Shown in pieces: positions 1-6,524 of a DNA stretch of 10,202 nucleotides (within the stretch, counting starts at the first letter, position 1; every line of letters begins with the position of its first letter). The stretch comes from Acidobacteriota bacterium. GTDB lineage: Bacteria > Acidobacteriota > UBA6911 > RPQK01 > JADFOI01. The DNA lies in contig JACZQQ010000082.1 in NCBI GenBank assembly GCA_022545645.1, forward strand, positions 1 through 10,202, in the 5' to 3' direction. The notes beneath the pieces were generated by a model. That model saw only the letters and a list, made by a program, of their open reading frames with translations, was not told where the DNA came from and made no database searches. Both the position numbers and the translations under genes were made by a program.

Positions 1-806
1 TTCTGGAAGATTTTCAGTGGTGGATTGTTCCTCATGCCAACCCTGACGGAGAAAAAGTCAATCGTTCCTGGTACACCGACAGCGATGAACAGATCGATTT
101 GATTGCCTATCTCAAACACGTCAAACGCGAGATGCCGGGTGATGACGTGGAGTTCGGTTTTCCCCGTGACCCGGCGGACCGCGATGCACGCCCCGAGAAC
201 AAGTGTATTGCCGCATGGTGGATGAAGGCACAGAGCGACTTTCATCTTCATGTCTCCTTACATGGAATGGCATTTTCCGGTGGCCCCTTTTTCTTGATTG
301 AACCCGCCTGGTCGTCCCGATGTGAAGAGCTGAAAGCGAAATGCAGGCATACCGTTGAGGCATTGGGATATCGGCTTCATGACGTTGACCGTCAGGGAGA
401 GAAAGGATTCTCTCGACTGGAAAAGGGATTTGCCACTCGCCCCGATTCCAAAGCCATGACCCAGTATTTTCTGGATCGCCAGGATGAAGTCACTGCCAGT
501 AAGTTTCGCCCCAGTTCCATGGAAACGATTTGCTCCCTGGGTGGTGATCCCCTCACGCTGGTCACTGAAATGCCGCTATTTCTTCTCCCCAAAGTGGGTG
601 AGGTGCTGGGTCCTCCCGATCCGGAAGCGGAGCGATGGAAAAGTCGTATTGAAAAATGGAAGGTCCATCTCAGATCTGATCGAAGTGAGGCCGACCCTGT
701 GATGGAAGAGGCGTTCCGTCAAGGTCTGGCCGCCATGCCTATTCGGGATCAAATGCAGCTCCAATGGGACTTCATCGTGGCCGGGCTGGAACAAGTACAA
801 AGGTGA
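1..806 (+). CDS. M14-family zinc carboxypeptidase, C-terminal part (5' end outside window)
   Basis: The frame is open from base 3 to a TGA at 804-806, giving 267 residues with no start; the N-terminus, including the expected HxxE zinc site, lies upstream. Visible M14 marks, numbered from base 3, are NPDG at 13-16 and an Asn-Arg pair at 20-21, which matches the substrate-carboxylate-binding NR of carboxypeptidase A. A His in SLHG at 87 is the likely third zinc ligand. A Glu in VTEMP at 189 is in the expected place for the general base/acid. The family removes C-terminal residues from peptides or acts on peptidoglycan peptides; substrate and cell location cannot be judged without the N-terminus. 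A TTG at 99 is in frame but would cut off the NPDG and NR motifs, so it is not a real start. A hairpin follows about 60 bases downstream, so the gene probably ends its transcript. The M14 fold is fairly sure, the substrate unknown. Confidence 0.82.
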   Translation, partial: LEDFQWWIVPHANPDGEKVNRSWYTDSDEQIDLIAYLKHVKREMPGDDVEFGFPRDPADRDARPENKCIAAWWMKAQSDFHLHVSLHGMAFSGGPFFLIEPAWSSRCEELKAKCRHTVEALGYRLHDVDRQGEKGFSRLEKGFATRPDSKAMTQYFLDRQDEVTASKFRPSSMETICSLGGDPLTLVTEMPLFLLPKVGEVLGPPDPEAERWKSRIEKWKVHLRSDRSEADPVMEEAFRQGLAAMPIRDQMQLQWDFIVAGLEQVQR

Positions 807-867
807 AGCCTGACCAACGTACTTCTGCAGACCCCTGTGGTAATATCCCAAGCAGGATTATACTTGG

Positions 868-900
868 CCCGGATGATGCATCGTCCGGGTTCGATTCTTG
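868..900 (+). terminator. hairpin terminator after the M14 gene
   Basis: CCCGGATGA (868-876) pairs with TCGTCCGGG (881-889) around a TGCA loop: nine pairs including one G-T wobble. A moderately T-rich stretch (TTCGATTCTTG) follows. It sits between the M14 stop and the PilZ start, where a rho-independent terminator is expected. The T-tract is imperfect, so termination may be partial. The arms are also nearly palindromic in DNA, so an operator for the PilZ operon is an alternative. Confidence 0.5.
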
Positions 901-931
901 ACAGGAACCGGCGAAAACGGCGGCAGCGCGA

Positions 932-1612
932 ATGATTCAACAGAACACCGCTGACCTGGGTCGTTACCCGCAGGAAGGCTCGGCGATATCCATTCAAGGA
1001 GAGTCCAAGCAGGCTCTCGCCGCTACCGTCGTCACCAGCTCTCCAGCTGAAATCTGGCTGGAGCTTGCCCGACCCACCTCTCAGAACCTCTTTCAAGAGG
1101 GAGAGGGAGTTCGAATCAAATACTGGGATGAGGAGGCTGTTGTCTATTATTGGGATGCCAAGGTCATCAACATCACTCCCTCCGGCAAGCGGCACGTGGC
1201 CATCTCCATCCACGACAAAGGGGTGACCGTACAGAGGAGGAAATCTCCTCGGGTGAGTGTGCACATTCCTTTCTGGTTCACGGTCATTGATGCTGCAGAC
1301 ACGAAACTCATCGGCGAGAGAGTCGTCGATTCCCAAACCGAAAATATCAGCGTCAGCGGATTGTTATTTAAAACCCGTCTTCTTTTGCAAGCGGGGGATA
1401 AATTGGAAATGCACCTTCACGTTCCCCTTTCCCATCCCCTGAATGCTGTTGGATGGGTGGTTCGATCAAACCCTTTTGAATTCGACGGGGAACCTCTTCA
1501 GTTGGTTGCTCTGGAGTTTCTTCAGATGGAAGAGGAGGAGCAATGCCATCTCCTGGAGTTTCTGGTTCAATACCAGAGTCATCAGGCCACAGTGAAAAAT
1601 GGACCAGGATGA
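932..1612 (+). CDS. YcgR-like PilZ-domain protein (cyclic-di-GMP receptor)
   Basis: The protein is 226 residues and probably cytoplasmic, with no signal peptide or membrane segment. Residues about 15-100 look like the beta-rich YcgR N-terminal (PilZN) domain. Residues about 101-213 form a PilZ domain with both ligand motifs intact: an RRxxxR-type motif, RRKSPR, at 102-107 and NxSxxG, NISVSG, at 138-143. In known PilZ proteins these bind the guanine and phosphate groups of cyclic-di-GMP, so binding competence is likely. YcgR proteins usually brake the flagellar motor, but no flagellar gene is nearby. Here the gene leads an operon whose next gene, an acyltransferase-hydrolase fusion, starts 14 bases before this stop. 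The ATG at 932 was chosen because it begins just before the N-terminal domain; no strong Shine-Dalgarno sequence precedes it. The PilZ call is strong, the downstream target unknown. Confidence 0.9.
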   Translation: MIQQNTADLGRYPQEGSAISIQGESKQALAATVVTSSPAEIWLELARPTSQNLFQEGEGVRIKYWDEEAVVYYWDAKVINITPSGKRHVAISIHDKGVTVQRRKSPRVSVHIPFWFTVIDAADTKLIGERVVDSQTENISVSGLLFKTRLLLQAGDKLEMHLHVPLSHPLNAVGWVVRSNPFEFDGEPLQLVALEFLQMEEEEQCHLLEFLVQYQSHQATVKNGPG

Positions 1613-3893
1613 TGCTCTTCAGATCAACTCGTCCACTTATGAGTGGTCGGTAAGAATCTTCACGATTCTGAAGAAGATTCTGCGAGTCAATCTCAAGCTG
1701 CACCATAAGGGCCAGGTCGACGCGGGAGACATCTTTCTCTTCAACCACTTTGCCCGTTTCGAGACTTTTATCCCCCAGTACCTGATCTACCAGGAAACCG
1801 GGGCCCAGTGCCGCTCGGTGGCCTCGAAGGATTTCTTCGTCGAGGGATCTGCATTTTCCAACTATCTGTTGAGCGTGGGAGCGGTACCCAATGACCATCC
1901 CAGGCTTCTTCCTTTCCTGGCCGAAGAAATCCTTCGGGGTCGTAAGGTGATCGTCTTTCCAGAGGGCGGAATGGTGAAGGATCGCCGGGTGGTGGATCGC
2001 GAAGGTCACTACAGCATTTACTCGCGCATGGCCAAGCAACGGCGCAAACACCACACCGGAGCCGCTGTTTTGGCACTGGCGCTGGACGCCTTCAAGGCGG
2101 CGATCCTGCAGGCCCATGAAACAGGGAACGTTAAGCGTTTGGAGTCGTGGGTCGAAGCCCTGGGCATGGACGGTGAGGACACACTGCTGGCCGCAGCACG
2201 TCGGCCCACTCTGATCGTACCGGCTAACATCACCTTCTATCCCATTCGAGTGAGCGACAATATTCTCCACAAGGTGGGAGAGCTGGTCGGCAGGGGACTG
2301 AGCCGGCGGCTTTCTGAAGAACTGCTCATCGAGGGAAATATCCTGCTCAAGGACACGGACATGGATATTCGCCTGGGTGTCCCGGTGCAGCCTCCCAGGT
2401 TCTGGCGCTGGTGGGAGCGAAAGCTGATGATTCAAGTGAGTCGCAAGATCGATTCTTTGGATGGGTTTTTTGGGCTGGCAACCGAAGGGGGAAGTTGGGA
2501 TGTTCGCCTCATAGCACGGCGCATGCGGGACAAAGCCGGAAAAATTAGAGACGAGTACATGCACAGGATGTATACCGGCGTGACCGTCAATCTCAGTCAC
2601 CTGGCCTCAAGTATCATGCTGACGCTGGTCAACAGAGGGCAAACAGAGGTGGATCACGCACTTTTCCACAAGATCCTCTATCTGGCGGTGAAACACGTAC
2701 AGAAGGAACCTTCCATTCATCTTCATCGAAGCCTCAAGAATCCTGAGGCTTATGGTGGAGTCCTTAAGGGACGATGCCCTGGGCTTGAGCGGTTTCTGAA
2801 AACCACCACCTCCATGGCTCTCGTCGAGAAGGTCAATGGACAATACCGTTTTCTCGCCAAGCTCCTTAAGGAAAACGAGTTCGACGAGATCCGTATCGAG
2901 AACCTGGTGGTCGTCTATGCCAACGAGGTGGAACCCATTCCGGGGGTCTCCCGCTCGGTCAGGCAGTCGGTTGAAGAAGCTCCTGTGCTTGATCCCCAAA
3001 GGCTGGCGAAGCTGCGCTTTGACGACGAACGGGTTGCTTATGCCTGGGATAAACAACGCTTCTCCAAGCCTCGCCATGAGGAAATCAACCAGCAGGAGAC
3101 AGCTACGGAAAGCGGGGAGCCTTTCCTGTTCCTGCCGGAGGAGGGAAAGGAGCTGGGTGTCGTCCTGGTTCACGGGTTCTCAGCCTCGCCTGCTGAAGTC
3201 CGCCCCTTCGCTGAGAAGCTGCAGAACCTGGGTTATCCGGTGATCGGAGTTCGACTCAAGGGTCATGGGACCTCTCCTTGGGATCTCCGGGAGCGGAGTT
3301 GGCAGGACTGGCTGGAGCCGGTGCGGGAAGGTCTTCAGATTCTGTCGGCGTTCACCCCTCGCCTCTGCTTGGTCGGATTCTCCACCGGCGGAGGTTTGTC
3401 CCTTCTCCTTGCCGCTGATCAACCGGATGGCCTGGTTGGGGTGGCGGCCATTTCCACTCCCATGAAGTTCCGGGACCGCAGAATCATCTTTGTCCCGCTG
3501 GTGCACACCGCCAATAGGTTGGTCCGGTGGGTCTCATCCTTGGAAGGCATCATGCCGTTTCGAGCTACCGAACCGGAGCATCCCCACATCAACTACCGGA
3601 ACAAGTCCGTCCGAGGTCTGTACGAGCTGCGCAGCATGATGGAGGAACTGGATGAGCGTCTGCCTGATGTGCAGTGTCCGGTAATCCTCATTCAGGGGAC
3701 TGACGATCCCACGGTGGATCCGGAAAGCGCCGAACTCATCCACAAGAAGCTGGGTACCCGCCAGAAGGAAGTGGTTATGGTGCCTGCAACCCGACATGGA
3801 ATTCTGTACGAGGACACTGGGGACACTCAGGAGAAGATCCTTTCGTTTCTGGCGGCTCTTGCCTCGAAGGAGGATGCCGGCGGAATCAACTGA
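1599..3893 (+). CDS. PlsC-like acyltransferase fused to an alpha/beta hydrolase (lipase/esterase-like)
   Basis: This 764-residue protein joins two enzymes. Residues about 25-270 resemble glycerolipid acyltransferases (PlsC/LPLAT): NHFARFE at 49-55 matches the NHx4D active-site motif with Glu55 in place of Asp, and FPEGG at 120-124 matches the FPEGT phosphate-binding motif. Residues about 270-500 are helical and charged, with no domain I recognise. Residues about 515-755 form an alpha/beta hydrolase like monoacylglycerol lipases: HGFSAS at 525-530 for the oxyanion hole, GFSTGG at 593-598 with nucleophile Ser595, probable acid Asp703 and His733. One half could acylate a (lyso)lipid and the other hydrolyse an acyl ester, which suggests lipid remodelling. 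There is no clear membrane helix, so it is probably a peripheral membrane protein. The ATG at 1599 overlaps the PilZ gene by 14 bases without a good ribosome site, pointing to translational coupling. Folds and triad are well supported; substrates are unknown. Confidence 0.85.
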   Translation: MDQDDALQINSSTYEWSVRIFTILKKILRVNLKLHHKGQVDAGDIFLFNHFARFETFIPQYLIYQETGAQCRSVASKDFFVEGSAFSNYLLSVGAVPNDHPRLLPFLAEEILRGRKVIVFPEGGMVKDRRVVDREGHYSIYSRMAKQRRKHHTGAAVLALALDAFKAAILQAHETGNVKRLESWVEALGMDGEDTLLAAARRPTLIVPANITFYPIRVSDNILHKVGELVGRGLSRRLSEELLIEGNILLKDTDMDIRLGVPVQPPRFWRWWERKLMIQVSRKIDSLDGFFGLATEGGSWDVRLIARRMRDKAGKIRDEYMHRMYTGVTVNLSHLASSIMLTLVNRGQTEVDHALFHKILYLAVKHVQKEPSIHLHRSLKNPEAYGGVLKGRCPGLERFLKTTTSMALVEKVNGQYRFLAKLLKENEFDEIRIENLVVVYANEVEPIPGVSRSVRQSVEEAPVLDPQRLAKLRFDDERVAYAWDKQRFSKPRHEEINQQETATESGEPFLFLPEEGKELGVVLVHGFSASPAEVRPFAEKLQNLGYPVIGVRLKGHGTSPWDLRERSWQDWLEPVREGLQILSAFTPRLCLVGFSTGGGLSLLLAADQPDGLVGVAAISTPMKFRDRRIIFVPLVHTANRLVRWVSSLEGIMPFRATEPEHPHINYRNKSVRGLYELRSMMEELDERLPDVQCPVILIQGTDDPTVDPESAELIHKKLGTRQKEVVMVPATRHGILYEDTGDTQEKILSFLAALASKEDAGGIN

Positions 3894-3908
3894 TTAGCCC
3901 GGATAGCT

Positions 3909-3914
3909 AGGAGG
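3909..3914 (+). promoter_or_regulatory. strong Shine-Dalgarno sequence of the membrane-protein gene
   Basis: A perfect AGGAGG lies five bases before the ATG at 3920. It fixes this start and allows independent translation of the third operon gene, in contrast to the weak, overlapping start of the gene before it. Confidence 0.8.
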
Positions 3915-3919
3915 GAGAT

Positions 3920-4387
3920 ATGAAACTCTTGAACCAACCGTTTAGGCAGTACTTTAGAGAGGCTCGACTGGGAATACTACTATTGCTCCTGGTGGCGGTG
4001 ATGCGCTTTCTATTCCAACCACTCTTTCAGATTCCCCAGGATCAAGGGACTCACTGGGTGAGTCTCACCATCATGCTCCCCATCATCATGTTGTGCTATT
4101 CGGTGAGGGTGGCACTCAAAGGCGGAACTTTTCGCGATCTGCTTGCCCTGGCTGCCTGGTTTGCTCTTTCCGGAATGCTTTTTGTCATGCTCGGCATTGC
4201 CATCGATGACTTTGCGGGAGTCGATACCTACTACACGGTTCCAGGGGAATCGAACACTTGGGGACATATGCTCGCACATGTCGTCGAGGGTGTGATTCTT
4301 ACGCTGTTGCTGTGGGGAATCGGGTCAGTGGTCTACCTGGTGGCAGGAGGGCGCAAACGAGCAGCGTCTATTGGTTCAACGCTTTGA
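3920..4387 (+). CDS. small four-helix integral membrane protein of unknown function
   Basis: The 155-residue product has four likely membrane helices, at about 17-36, 46-66, 73-95 and 118-142. Two charged or aromatic loops separate them, and a basic C-terminal tail (GGRKRAAS) suggests a cytoplasmic end. Acidic and polar residues follow helix 3 (DDF at 96-98), and the loop 100-116 is polar. I recognise no named family and no enzymatic motif. The gene starts 26 bases after the acyltransferase-hydrolase stop, with a strong Shine-Dalgarno, so it is almost certainly the last gene of the PilZ operon. It could anchor or assist the soluble fusion enzyme at the membrane; that is inference from position only. 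A hairpin terminator follows 35 bases after the stop. Reality of the gene is well supported, function is not. Confidence 0.8.
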   Translation: MKLLNQPFRQYFREARLGILLLLLVAVMRFLFQPLFQIPQDQGTHWVSLTIMLPIIMLCYSVRVALKGGTFRDLLALAAWFALSGMLFVMLGIAIDDFAGVDTYYTVPGESNTWGHMLAHVVEGVILTLLLWGIGSVVYLVAGGRKRAASIGSTL

Positions 4388-4422
4388 AAGAGTTCTGATT
4401 TGGAGGGAGGGGTACAGAGGCC

Positions 4423-4460
4423 ATGCGCCCTGTCAACAAAGGCTGATAGGGCGCATTCCC
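4423..4460 (+). terminator. terminator hairpin of the PilZ operon
   Basis: ATGCGCCCTGTC (4423-4434) pairs with GATAGGGCGCAT (4445-4456): twelve pairs with one wobble and a ten-base loop. It begins 35 bases after the membrane-protein stop and a pyrimidine-rich run (TCCCTGTGTGTCTT) follows. The T-run is not ideal, but stem strength and position fit the end of the plus-strand operon. A weaker four-pair stem followed by TTTTCGTTT (4526-4545) may act as a second site. Confidence 0.55.
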
Positions 4461-4828
4461 TGTGTGTCTTGAGGAATTAGTCAGACCACAAGACTGATTT
4501 AAGATGATTAAGCAAGGTGTTACCTCCCTCTTAAGGGTTTTCGTTTGTAAGGCGACCAGCGTGATCGGTATGGTGTGCTGGACCTTGGGTTAATGTGAGT
4601 TTCGCGCTGAATAAAGCAATTCCTGTTCCCAAAGTGGTAAGTGCGCAAAAAAATCTTATAACTTATTTAAATTAAATGATTTAACTGCCTATCTAAGGAG
4701 TGCGTTTAGAGGCTGTCTATCCCATGCTTTTGTCTAGCCCGATTGTCAGAGAGCACCCAATAAGTCTTGCCATGGACCGATAAAATCTATCATTGCAATG
4801 AGTTAAGCGATTTCCAGGAGAATTGGGA

Positions 4829-4856
4829 CAGAATGTAAACCGAAGTTTACATTCTG
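4829..4856 (-). terminator. perfect 12-bp hairpin with UUCG loop after the M48 gene
   Basis: CAGAATGTAAAC (4829-4840) and GTTTACATTCTG (4845-4856) are perfectly complementary. Read on the minus strand, as the peptidase transcript would be, the loop is TTCG closed by a C-G pair: the very stable cUUCGg tetraloop. The hairpin begins nine bases after the M48 stop codon. No real T-run follows (TGTCCCAATT), so it may act as a 3' stabilising hairpin or a partial terminator. As DNA it is also a good palindrome. Confidence 0.6.
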
Positions 4857-4865
4857 GAGTGTAAG

Positions 4866-5675
4866 CTACTCGGGTAAATCCAGTGGTGTTTTTTCCCCAA
4901 TGGGGTATTGGGCGCTGGCAATCAACTCGTTGAGGAAATCGACTCGGTTGGCCGGCGACGGGTGAGAAGCGAAGAAATAGGACAGAGGACCTTCCGGCTC
5001 CTCCTTTTGGATCCTTTCGAAAAAATCAGTGGCCCCGGCCACATGATGGTAGGTTTTTTGAAGGAGATGAAGGCCAAATTCATCGACCTGTTGTTCCTGT
5101 CGCTGGGAGAATCGAGATTCTACCCTGGCCAGACTGTCCTGGAGAAATTGGGTAATTCCGCTCTGGTCTCCCAATAGGGTGGCGGAGAGAACCAAAAGCA
5201 CCAGTCCCCGCCCCAATCCTTTGAGATGGTGGCGCTCGGCGAAGTGTCCCAGTTCGTGTCCGAGGATCATGGCCAGTTCGTTTTCCGATTCCACTCGATC
5301 GAGCAGACCTTGATAGAGCACGATGTGTCCGCCGGGCAGCGCCATCGCATTGACCATTGGATTCTCCTCGACATGGATCTGGTAATCGAGTGTTTGTGAG
5401 GGCTCATGCTCGACCAACCGATCCAGGATGCCCTGAAGGTATTGCCTTTCGGGTGAGTCTTCGACGGCGTAGTTCCCCAGAAACAGTTCACCCAGGGATC
5501 GTTCCACGCTCTGGGGTATGCGGGGGACGACCACCCATTCCAAGGCAAAGCCCAACAGGACGTAGACCAGTATCAGGGCTCCGAGAATGCCTCCAGTCAG
5601 GATGGCAAACTCTCTCAACGGATGGGTTGTGGAAGTGTTGACGTTTTTGGTGAGGAGCTTGGGTGTGTACTTCAA
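4866..5675 (-). CDS. membrane-anchored M48-family zinc metallopeptidase
   Basis: The 269-residue protein has an N-terminal membrane helix at about 23-45 and a soluble M48 peptidase domain from about 75. HELGH at 140-144 gives two zinc ligands (His140, His144) and the catalytic Glu141. Glu194 in EQQVD (194-198), matching the family ExxAD pattern, is the likely third ligand. ALPGGHIVLYQGLL at 112-125 and SHPSPANR at 237-244 are typical of M48 proteins such as BepA and LoiP, which act in envelope protein quality control. There is no lipobox, so tethering is by the helix. The start is a TTG at 5675 whose last two bases overlap the TGA of the preceding YbjQ-like gene (TTGA). It is the first usable start after an in-frame stop and keeps the membrane helix. 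It is the last gene of the minus-strand operon. A role in envelope proteolysis is inferred from the family. Confidence 0.9.
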   Translation of the reverse strand: MKYTPKLLTKNVNTSTTHPLREFAILTGGILGALILVYVLLGFALEWVVVPRIPQSVERSLGELFLGNYAVEDSPERQYLQGILDRLVEHEPSQTLDYQIHVEENPMVNAMALPGGHIVLYQGLLDRVESENELAMILGHELGHFAERHHLKGLGRGLVLLVLSATLLGDQSGITQFLQDSLARVESRFSQRQEQQVDEFGLHLLQKTYHHVAGATDFFERIQKEEPEGPLSYFFASHPSPANRVDFLNELIASAQYPIGEKTPLDLPE

Positions 5676-6124
5676 AGCGTCTTTTTCAGCTTGATTGCCG
5701 TACCGTAGGCAAAGACCTCAACGCTGCCGATCCCGTTTTGGGAGGTGGAGCTGAAAATGCTGGCCGTTTCCACTCGCGTATTGACGATGATATGACTACC
5801 CAGAGCCTCATATTTCATCCTCAGGATGGCCTCGCGGCGTGCCCGATCGATCAGCGTCTCATAAGCCGTCATCCTGCCTCCCATGATATTTCGAAGACCC
5901 GCCAGGATGCGCTTGAAATAGTCGATGGAGATCACACAGCTTCCGGTCACCAGAAACGATTTAGCGATCTGATCCACTTCGGGCAACATGTTGCTGGTAA
6001 CGGTTGGCAGTCGGAGGGAGGCCTTCTCGCGCAGCAGAATGGATTTGTAGTGCCGATGCTCCGTCACTCGACCGGCAAAGTACCCTATCGTCAACAGGCT
6101 GAGGAAAAGGGCCAGGTCAAGCAT
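5672..6124 (-). CDS. YbjQ/UPF0145-family protein with N-terminal membrane anchor
   Basis: The 150-residue protein has a hydrophobic segment at 1-17, a linker, and a YbjQ domain (Pfam PF01906, often labelled putative heavy-metal-binding) at about 55-148. Family signatures are LRNIMGGRMTAYE at 77-89, an AR-REA-RM helix at 95-103 and VEVFAYGTAIKL at 135-146. The function of the family is not established; the metal-binding label rests on little evidence. The domain is a diverged copy of that in the gene immediately upstream, with 15 bases between them, so the pair probably arose by duplication followed by gain of a membrane anchor. The ATG at 6124 is the only good start and gives the complete hydrophobic segment. 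Its stop overlaps the TTG of the M48 gene by four bases, so the two are probably translationally coupled and may act together at the membrane. Confidence 0.85.
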   Translation of the reverse strand: MLDLALFLSLLTIGYFAGRVTEHRHYKSILLREKASLRLPTVTSNMLPEVDQIAKSFLVTGSCVISIDYFKRILAGLRNIMGGRMTAYETLIDRARREAILRMKYEALGSHIIVNTRVETASIFSSTSQNGIGSVEVFAYGTAIKLKKTL

Positions 6125-6139
6125 CGGCTTTTTGTTCTT

Positions 6140-6469
6140 CTACTCGATGCGAACGGCGGTACCGTAGGCGAAGAGCTCTGCTGCTCCTTTGGCGACCGAG
6201 GAGGTGGCGAAGCGGACATTGATGATGGCGTTTGCTCCCAGCTGGCGGGCCTGTTCGATCATCCTTGAGGTTGCCTCCTCACGGGACTCCTGCAGCAGTT
6301 TGGTGTACCCCTTCAGTTCCCCACCGATGATATTCTTTAGACTGGCCAGGGTGTCCGTGCCGATGTGCTTGGCACGAATGGTGGCTCCCTGGACCAATCC
6401 AAAGTGTTCGACAATGGTTTTACCGGGAACGGAATCGATATTGGTCAGGAGTATCGCAGACTCATTCAC
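6140..6469 (-). CDS. YbjQ/UPF0145-family protein (soluble, canonical length)
   Basis: The 109-residue protein is close to the usual YbjQ length and consists of that domain alone, with no signal peptide or membrane helix. Signatures are LTNIDSVPGKTI at 8-19, LKNIIGGELKGY at 44-55, ESREEATSRM at 61-70, QLGANAIINVRF at 76-87 and ELFAYGTAVRIE at 98-109. Characterised structures of the family form ring-like oligomers, but a biochemical role is not settled. The start is taken as GTG at 6469, because the first residues match the family there and no in-frame ATG exists. The Shine-Dalgarno-like AAAGG abuts the GTG with almost no spacing, so initiation may be inefficient or leaderless: a TATACT box lies seven bases upstream. 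A perfect inverted repeat covers this start. The gene is followed directly by its membrane-anchored paralogue. Confidence 0.87.
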   Translation of the reverse strand: MNESAILLTNIDSVPGKTIVEHFGLVQGATIRAKHIGTDTLASLKNIIGGELKGYTKLLQESREEATSRMIEQARQLGANAIINVRFATSSVAKGAAELFAYGTAVRIE

Positions 6470-6511
6470 CCTTTGAGTATAACAAACGCAATATCCGGTC
6501 CGGTGAATGAG
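6461..6511 (-). promoter_or_regulatory. inverted repeat masking the GTG start of the soluble YbjQ gene
   Basis: CTCATTCACC (6461-6470) and GGTGAATGAG (6502-6511) are perfect 10-base complements. In a minus-strand transcript reading through from the nitrilase gene they would pair, placing the GTG start (6469-6467) inside a stem with a 31-base loop. A TATACT -10-like box (minus strand, 6481-6476) lies within the loop; a transcript starting about seven bases beyond it would lack the masking arm. This suggests start-site-dependent translation, but the -35 match is poor and the stem could be chance. Confidence 0.35.
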
Positions 6512-6524
6512 AGAGAAATTTCTC

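Larger units (their letters stand above)
4388..4865. other. gene-free zone between convergent operons
   Basis: This 478-base stretch separates two operons that run toward each other. It holds the plus-strand terminator hairpin at its left end and a minus-strand hairpin at its right end. I see no believable coding frame: no open frame of useful length has a ribosome site or recognisable protein motifs. The middle, about 4650-4685, is distinctly AT-rich (runs of A, TTATTTAAATTAAAT). No tRNA, repeat array or mobile-element end was found. It could hold a small RNA or simply be a spacer. Confidence 0.6.

Noticed and set aside
859..864. TATACT -10-like box between the M14 and PilZ genes
   Set aside because: No matching -35 or extended -10, and it would place the hairpin at 868-889 in the leader. 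Too weak to list as a promoter.
898..903. Perfect TTGACA before the PilZ gene
   Set aside because: No -10-like hexamer lies 16-18 bases downstream (the sequence there is GC-rich), so this is not a convincing promoter.
749..1336. Open frame of about 195 codons on the minus strand
   Set aside because: It spans the M14 end, a terminator-like hairpin and half of the PilZ gene in antisense. No protein motif is visible.
1368..2600. Open frame of about 410 codons on the minus strand
   Set aside because: It lies antisense to the PilZ and acyltransferase genes, whose plus-strand frames carry clear family motifs. The antisense product shows no recognisable domain and no ribosome site.
4650..4690. AT-rich patch as a possible origin or attachment site
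   Set aside because: No repeated initiator-protein boxes, no tRNA end and no integrase nearby. It looks like ordinary spacer between converging operons.
6513..6524. GAGAAATTTCTC palindrome just after the nitrilase stop
   Set aside because: It has no loop and only weak pairs, so it is a poor terminator. A 12-base simple palindrome of this composition is expected by chance.
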